Positions 5,487-6,598 of a stretch of 6,598 nt of DNA are shown piece after piece (the first letter of the stretch is position 1; each line of letters begins with the position of its first letter). The position numbers and the translations under genes were made by a program. The stretch spans positions 1 through 6,598 of the forward strand of contig JACMJP010000222.1 in assembly GCA_014380545.1 (NCBI GenBank). The letters are read 5' to 3'. Below the pieces are notes generated by a model. It was not told the origin of the DNA and did no database searches. It saw only the letters and a program-made list of their open reading frames with translations. The stretch is from Chitinophagales bacterium (GTDB lineage: Bacteria; Bacteroidota; Bacteroidia; Chitinophagales; BACL12).

Positions 5487-6598
5487 TTAATGTTGTACAA
5501 TGAATTTATTTATATGTATTTCTCCATTTATTTTAATAACACAGATATATACACCACTTATAAAATCAACTGTGCTAAACTCAAATGTATTGTTTCCTTT
5601 TTCCGCTAATTGATTTTGTTTCCACATTTTTATTTCCCTTCCTGAAATATCCATTACAGAAATAGAAATAGTTGACTGCTCGCTTAACTCAAATGAAACG
5701 GAAACAGATTGATCTGCAGGAACCGGATATAAATTAATTGCTGAAATAATTTCATTTGTTATTGTTACTTCATCATTATTTGTCTCCGCATATTTCAAAT
5801 CGCCGGAATCATAATCACTAATTTCACATTCATCTATCCATGCAACAAAAGTGCTTCCGCTTTTTGCTTCAAAGCCAGGATTTAATTGAACATAAAATCC
5901 TGATTCAAGTGTAACTACTGCGGGTGAATTAATTGTTGTTGCGCAATTGGATGAAAAATCACCAAAAGATAAATTTGCATTTTCAATTCCATAAGTTGCA
6001 TCTGCATATCCCGTTGTTGAATAGGTGCCGCAAAAACTTGTATTATCAAAGATTGTATATTCAGTAACACCCACTGCCTGCCATGCATGGCCAACTGAAA
6101 TAACTTCCTGACTGCAACTCCCATATAAATCAATTGCAGATTGTATCCATGCATTTCTTGCAGTAACATATCCGTCGTCATTATTCAAATAATTCATCAT
6201 TGCATGCCATCCTATCTCCTCAGCAACTTCATTACCTATACCTTCAACATTGTATTGTATGCCATGATCATTTGTTCCACTGCCGCCTTCGCTCAATAAA
6301 TAAAACATAAAAGTTTGCACAGTACTGTTTTGATGTTCTTCACCATCTTCATCCCAATAATCACCAAAATAGGTATCAGGTTTTTCGGTACTGCTGTTAT
6401 TAGGATCACTCATATCCCTGAAACCTCCTGCAGTTTTATCACCACCATGTATCCAGTCAATACTTCCTTCAACCCATCCTTCAACCATTTCACCAAAAAT
6501 ATCTGCAAACGATTCATTTAATGCTGCTGCCTGACCAAAAGAATACAAGGGATCAATGTGAGCGTAATAAACAATACCATGTGTATATTCATGACCAA
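5487..6598 (-). CDS. M4 (thermolysin-family) metalloprotease with T9SS sorting domain, C-terminal 369 residues (5' end off right edge)
   Basis: Predicted secreted zinc endopeptidase. The first visible residues are GHEYTHGI, the HExxH zinc motif (codons 6593-6579). The third zinc ligand is the Glu of ALNESFADIFG (visible residue 28, codon 6515-6513), with the supporting Asp four residues later, as in thermolysin NEAISDIFG. PDTYFGDYW, FYLLSEGGSGTNDHG, VEGIGNEVAEEIGWHAMMNYL and SAIDLYGSCSQEVISVGHAWQAVGV are the M4 C-terminal helical domain. The catalytic His is best aligned to EEHQNS (visible residue 88, codon 6335-6333), where the usual GGVHxNSG is altered. Residues about 180-258 include a VTLESGFYVQLNPGFEAKSGSTF-type block like the accessory region of other Bacteroidota exported proteins (possibly a 3-coathanger-stack type). 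Residues about 287-369 form a T9SS type A tail: LYPVPADQ, GREIKMW, FISGVYICVIKI and KFIVQH. The TTG at 6548 is not the start, since HEYTH lies upstream in the same frame. The signal peptide, propeptide and N-terminal catalytic half lie outside the window. Confidence 0.93.
   Translation of the reverse strand, partial: GHEYTHGIVYYAHIDPLYSFGQAAALNESFADIFGEMVEGWVEGSIDWIHGGDKTAGGFRDMSDPNNSSTEKPDTYFGDYWDEDGEEHQNSTVQTFMFYLLSEGGSGTNDHGIQYNVEGIGNEVAEEIGWHAMMNYLNNDDGYVTARNAWIQSAIDLYGSCSQEVISVGHAWQAVGVTEYTIFDNTSFCGTYSTTGYADATYGIENANLSFGDFSSNCATTINSPAVVTLESGFYVQLNPGFEAKSGSTFVAWIDECEISDYDSGDLKYAETNNDEVTITNEIISAINLYPVPADQSVSVSFELSEQSTISISVMDISGREIKMWKQNQLAEKGNNTFEFSTVDFISGVYICVIKINGEIHINKFIVQH

Noticed and set aside
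5294..5503. Open frame on the + strand, 69 codons with a hydrophobic stretch, possible small membrane protein
   Set aside because: It starts with TTG, has no promoter or leader, runs through the hairpin at 5315-5346, overlaps the 3' end of the protease gene, and is antisense to the decayed sorting-domain tail, which explains its lack of stops better.
5487..6548. Protease gene starting at the TTG at 6548
   Set aside because: The reading frame continues upstream to the window edge and includes the essential HEYTH motif, so this TTG is an internal Leu codon and the gene is simply cut by the window.
1..6598. Search for CRISPR arrays, tRNA or rRNA genes, insertion sequences, toxin-antitoxin or defence genes
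   Set aside because: No regularly spaced direct repeats with spacers, no cloverleaf or rRNA-like sequence, no transposase and no nuclease or toxin-like reading frame was seen. All repeats found are protein-coding repeats or short intergenic inverted repeats.

Overview
The window looks like Bacteroidota chromosome (Flavobacteriales, Chitinophagales or a relative). It is AT-rich, every gene lies on the minus strand, and starts are preceded by A/T-rich leaders rather than Shine-Dalgarno sequences. TAnnTTTG-type promoter boxes can be found. The genes encode large Sec-exported proteins, and each of the three visible C-termini ends in a type IX secretion system (T9SS) type A sorting domain (YPNP/YPVP followed about 50 to 70 residues later by a G-[VI]-Y-x-[IV] and KFI tail). 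The lineage call is inference from these traits.

Layout in transcription order, from right to left. (1) 6598-5487: the C-terminal part of a thermolysin-family (M4) metalloprotease whose HEYTH zinc motif sits at the window edge. It is followed by a presumed surface or coat-hanger-like region and a T9SS tail. (2) 5486-5154: a gene-free stretch of 333 bp. It holds what looks like the decayed 3' end of another T9SS cargo gene, a hairpin terminator, and two candidate promoters for the next gene. (3) 5153-3525: a secreted protein of ELWxxDGTxxGT repeats with a T9SS tail. (4) 3444-1672: a secreted protein with seven regular beta-propeller (SBBP-like) repeats and a T9SS tail. It lies 80 bp after gene 3 with no promoter or terminator seen between them, so the two probably form an operon that ends at a strong 16-bp hairpin at 1610-1667. 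(5) 1438-1: the N-terminal 479 residues of a repetitive, tail-fibre-like Bacteroidota surface protein that runs off the left edge just where an S74/tail-fibre-type C-terminal region would be expected.

All four proteins are predicted to be exported, and three are predicted to be attached to or released from the cell surface by the T9SS. The propeller proteins have no visible enzyme motifs and are more likely structural or binding proteins. I see no defence system, mobile element, CRISPR array, rRNA or tRNA. The most unusual observations are the decayed sorting-domain remnant and the non-canonical active-site histidine segment of the protease. Nothing here convincingly amounts to a new system.
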